Assembly: GCF_001558695.1 (NCBI RefSeq)
Contig: NZ_LNTU01000034.1
Span: forward strand, 476,455-540,454
From: Paramesorhizobium deserti
Lineage (GTDB): Bacteria; Pseudomonadota; Alphaproteobacteria; Rhizobiales; Rhizobiaceae
Direction of reading: 5' to 3'
Length of the DNA: 64,000 nucleotides
Positions 61,938 through 64,000 of this stretch are shown here, one piece after another. Every line of letters starts with the position of its first letter. Position 1 is the stretch's first letter. The notes beneath the pieces are model-generated. The model searched no databases. It was not told the origin of the DNA and was given only the letters and a program-made list of their open reading frames with translations. Both the position numbers and the translations under genes were made by a program.

Positions 61938-62378
61938 CTAAGGCGACGCAGACGAGCACGCAATGAGGAAGGCAAAGGTGGCAGCCAGTCCGAGGGCGGA
62001 ACGAACCGCATGCAAGCCGCCCCACTTTTCCACCAACATCCGGGACGCCGGACCTGCATCCTTGAGGTCGGTATTGTGTAGCTTGTTGTTGGTCGACATC
62101 ATGGCGACTAGCGTCCATGGCCAATTGGCAATCATCAAGCTCCCACCCACCAGGAACGCAATCACCCCGGTTTGCCACCAGGCGATCAGACCAAGAAGAA
62201 GGCCGATCACCGCGAGAGATGCTTGCATTGCAAAGCCGCGCTTATACGAGGGTTTCCATTCCGCGAGCTGTGACCTGTCATCAAGCACGAGCCGCGCAGG
62301 CTGCTCAGCGACATTGATGTAGATTGCGGCGCCCGAGAAGAACGCAGCTGTTATCAGAGCGAGAAGGCCAAAAATCAT
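61938..62378 (-). CDS. DUF1772-like membrane protein
   Basis: 146 residues from ATG 62378 (GGAG six bases upstream). Four hydrophobic segments: MIFGLLALITAAFFSGAAIY, then LAVIGLLLGLIAWW, IAFLVGGSLMIANWPWTL and SALGLAATFAFLIA. The loop INVAEQPARL is typical of DUF1772. Function unknown. It is divergent from the glycosyltransferase remnant. Confidence 0.75.
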   Translation of the reverse strand: MIFGLLALITAAFFSGAAIYINVAEQPARLVLDDRSQLAEWKPSYKRGFAMQASLAVIGLLLGLIAWWQTGVIAFLVGGSLMIANWPWTLVAMMSTNNKLHNTDLKDAGPASRMLVEKWGGLHAVRSALGLAATFAFLIACSSASP

Positions 62379-62559
62379 ACTGTGCTCCGTTGCGCCATCG
62401 TTGTCCGCTTTTGATCTTATCGCTCGAAAGCCGACCGGCGGCAAACCACCCAATGGCAGCAGCCCGTCGATCAATCTCGAAGAGCCGCCATTGCGGTCAA
62501 ATCTCCGTTCCGCCATCGAGGGTCAGCGCGCCCTCGACATCCACACCGAGATATCGAAC

Positions 62560-63040
62560 CGCACTTTCCGCCCTACAGCCCGTAGTGCCTCCGAAACCGA
62601 GCGACTGGGGGCCGGACGAGGCGCTGGAGTGCTTCCCGACGACGGCTGGCCCCGCCTATTTCGGCTTCGGGAGTATGCCGTGGATAGATCCCGCTGCGAT
62701 GACAGGCTTCATCCTTGAAGCCCTCGAAATGACGGGGAGCGCGGTCTGCTAACCGGTGAGGGCGGCGCGATCGGTTGCTGCCACCGGCAAGCGCGGCCGT
62801 ACATCGGTGGAGCCGCAAACAACCGCGGCCAGCCTTCGTGCAGCGCTGCCCACACAGGTCGTCCCTTTTCTTCGGCGACCAGCCCCCGTCTGGGGCAGAC
62901 CGAAGCACTCTCAGCGCTGCCGGGCAGGTAAAAGCTCTGGTAGCGATGGAAACGGCCGCCATGCGGGCACGCGCGGCGGAACGGGCATTGCTCGGGCTCG
63001 ACAACGGTTCTGGTTCCCCCATACGACCTGCGTGGTTATC
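62560..63040 (+). pseudogene. Decayed sterol-glucosyltransferase-like gene (GT1 family)
   Basis: One frame reads PVVPPKPSDWGPDEALECFP, then TTAGPAYFGFGSMPWIDPAA and MTGFILEALEMTG, as in UDP-glucose:sterol glucosyltransferases. After frameshifts, another reads FFGDQPPSGADRSTLSAAGQ, then VKALVAMETAAMRARAAERA, the donor-binding end of the same family. The N-terminal half and the segment between are lost. Confidence 0.55.
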
Positions 63041-63164
63041 ATCGGTGCAGATATTGGGGAACCATCTGGGGAATGTCAGTTTATATGCTGCGAAGCTTAT
63101 TTCACAATTATCGTGCCTGAGACTGGCAAAGGTTGGATGACAGGGGCCTCACCGGATTTTGCCA

Positions 63165-63977
63165 ATGTCTAGTATCGTGATCGTCAACCGCGACAATGTC
63201 GACATCATGTCGCGCGGGCTGCCGCTGCCGCTGCGGCTGGCGTTTCGTTTCATCGCCCGGTTCGAGTGCGGCCGCCTGGAAATTGGTCTTCCCGACGGCC
63301 GGCGCTACGCTGTTGTCGGCCGGCAGGAGGGGCCTTCGGCCGTCATCGAGATCCGTGATCCGCACTGTGCCTGGCGGATGCTGGCCGGCGGCGACTTGGG
63401 TGCCGCGGAGGGCTATTTACGCGGTGAATGGGACACCCCGGACCTGTCCCAGTTGTTGTATCTGTTTGCCCGCAACAGCGAACCCGCCAACGAGCTTTTG
63501 AGCAGCAACCGCCTCGCGCGCATGTGGCAGCGCTTCGGTCATTGGCGGCGGCGCAATACGCTGCGGCAGGCGCGGCGCAACATTCACGCCCATTACGACC
63601 TCGGCAATCGCTTCTACGCCGCCTGGCTCGATCCCTCGATGACCTATTCCTCGGCGATCTATGATTCCGGGGCCGACGATCTGAGGGCCGCCCAGGAGCG
63701 GAAGTACCGCATCCTTGCCGAAGGCATTGGCCTGGCGCCAGACCAGCATGTGCTGGAAGTCGGCTGCGGCTGGGGGGGCTTTGCTGAATTCGTCGCCCGA
63801 ACCTATGATGCGCGCGTCACCGCCTTGACCATCAGCCGTGAGCAGCACGACTATGCCAGCCGCCGGATCTTCGAGGCCGGACTTTCCGAGCGTGTCGAGA
63901 TCAAGTTCCAGGACTATCGCGAGGCGGCGGGGATATATGGTAAGCGACAAGGAGACCCCGTCTGGCGTAGGGAGTGA
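63165..63977 (+). CDS. Cyclopropane-fatty-acyl-phospholipid synthase, 3'-truncated
   Basis: Begins at ATG 63165. It holds the N-terminal lipid-binding region (AEGYLRGEWDTPDLSQLLYL), AHYDLGNRFYAAWLDPSMTY and the SAM site VLEVGCGWGGFAEFVA, then LTISREQHDYA. After KFQDYREAAGIYG (63939) the homology stops and 12 unrelated residues lead to a stop at 63977. About 150 catalytic residues are lost, so the enzyme is inactive. The break coincides with a possible IS terminus. Confidence 0.75.
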   Translation: MSSIVIVNRDNVDIMSRGLPLPLRLAFRFIARFECGRLEIGLPDGRRYAVVGRQEGPSAVIEIRDPHCAWRMLAGGDLGAAEGYLRGEWDTPDLSQLLYLFARNSEPANELLSSNRLARMWQRFGHWRRRNTLRQARRNIHAHYDLGNRFYAAWLDPSMTYSSAIYDSGADDLRAAQERKYRILAEGIGLAPDQHVLEVGCGWGGFAEFVARTYDARVTALTISREQHDYASRRIFEAGLSERVEIKFQDYREAAGIYGKRQGDPVWRRE

Positions 63978-64000
63978 GCGGTCGTATATTGGTAGCGGAC
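63940..64000. mobile_element. Possible left end of an IS66-like element
   Basis: The sequence GTAAGCGACAAGGAG begins exactly where the cyclopropane synthase homology stops. GTAAGCG is the usual start of IS66-family terminal repeats. The element would extend beyond the window, so no transposase gene or second end can be seen. Low certainty. Confidence 0.3.

Noticed and set aside
1..64000. CRISPR array or rRNA operon
   Set aside because: No series of regularly spaced direct repeats and no rRNA-like stretch was seen on reading the window.

Overview
The window looks like an alphaproteobacterium of the Rhizobiales (Hyphomicrobiales). The first ~26 kb resembles Brucella/Ochrobactrum-type gene content; the last ~18 kb resembles Mesorhizobium/Phyllobacteriaceae-type stress genes. 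The evidence is GC-rich codon use, a Rhodobacter/Rhizobium-type polyol (smo) operon, thuAB, RirA-like iron boxes (TGA-N9-TCA), an EcfG-like promoter, HWE-type kinase and many Rhizobiales-specific small proteins. This assignment is inference from gene content; no rRNA or complete tRNA is present.

Region 1 (1-9.8 kb): a partial methyltransferase, then a long minus-strand polyol catabolic unit. In transcription order it is SorC regulator, SmoE-F-G-K ABC importer, SmoS sorbitol dehydrogenase, a second SDR, a HAD phosphatase and an FGGY pentulose kinase. Region 2 (9.9-16.3 kb): an iron uptake unit with an AraC regulator, a TonB siderophore receptor behind an iron box, FhuD-like and FhuB-like proteins, and no FhuC ATPase. 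Region 3 (16.4-26.3 kb): housekeeping or accessory genes: FadE-like acyl-CoA dehydrogenase, DUF4336, MgtC, BCCT carrier, a MoeA-like/MocA fusion, CueR and ThuAB.

Region 4 (26.3-30.5 kb) alternates intact genes (LysR, an exported MBL hydrolase, an exported intradiol dioxygenase-like protein) with decayed genes. Region 5 (30.5-43.9 kb) is the centre of interest: a complete petrobactin-type siderophore locus. Biosynthesis genes asbA, asbB, asbC, a fused asbD-asbE and asbF run on the plus strand. Facing them is an uptake operon with DUF2218, a FatB/CeuE-type binding protein, two permeases, an ATPase and a TonB receptor. Iron boxes lie at the biosynthetic and receptor promoters, with an imperfect one before DUF2218. 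A divergent ABC exporter beside asbA survives only as an N-terminal stump.

Region 6 (43.9-64 kb) mixes membrane and stress genes with a gene graveyard. The intact genes are two Na+/H+ antiporters, a cyclopropane synthase, a desaturase, a PAS-HWE kinase with response regulator, CsbD, an AI-2E family protein, a second histidine kinase and a cassette of small conserved proteins. The remnants include DHFR-like, DUF4365, Fic, trehalose synthase, LLM oxidoreductase, groES/groEL, NdvB and a glycosyltransferase. An IS630-type element has split a small ORF exactly at a TA. A second cyclopropane synthase is cut off near the window end by sequence resembling an IS66-type terminus. Several remnants share one layout: the start of one gene is joined to the end of a neighbour, which points to repeated deletions inside gene clusters.
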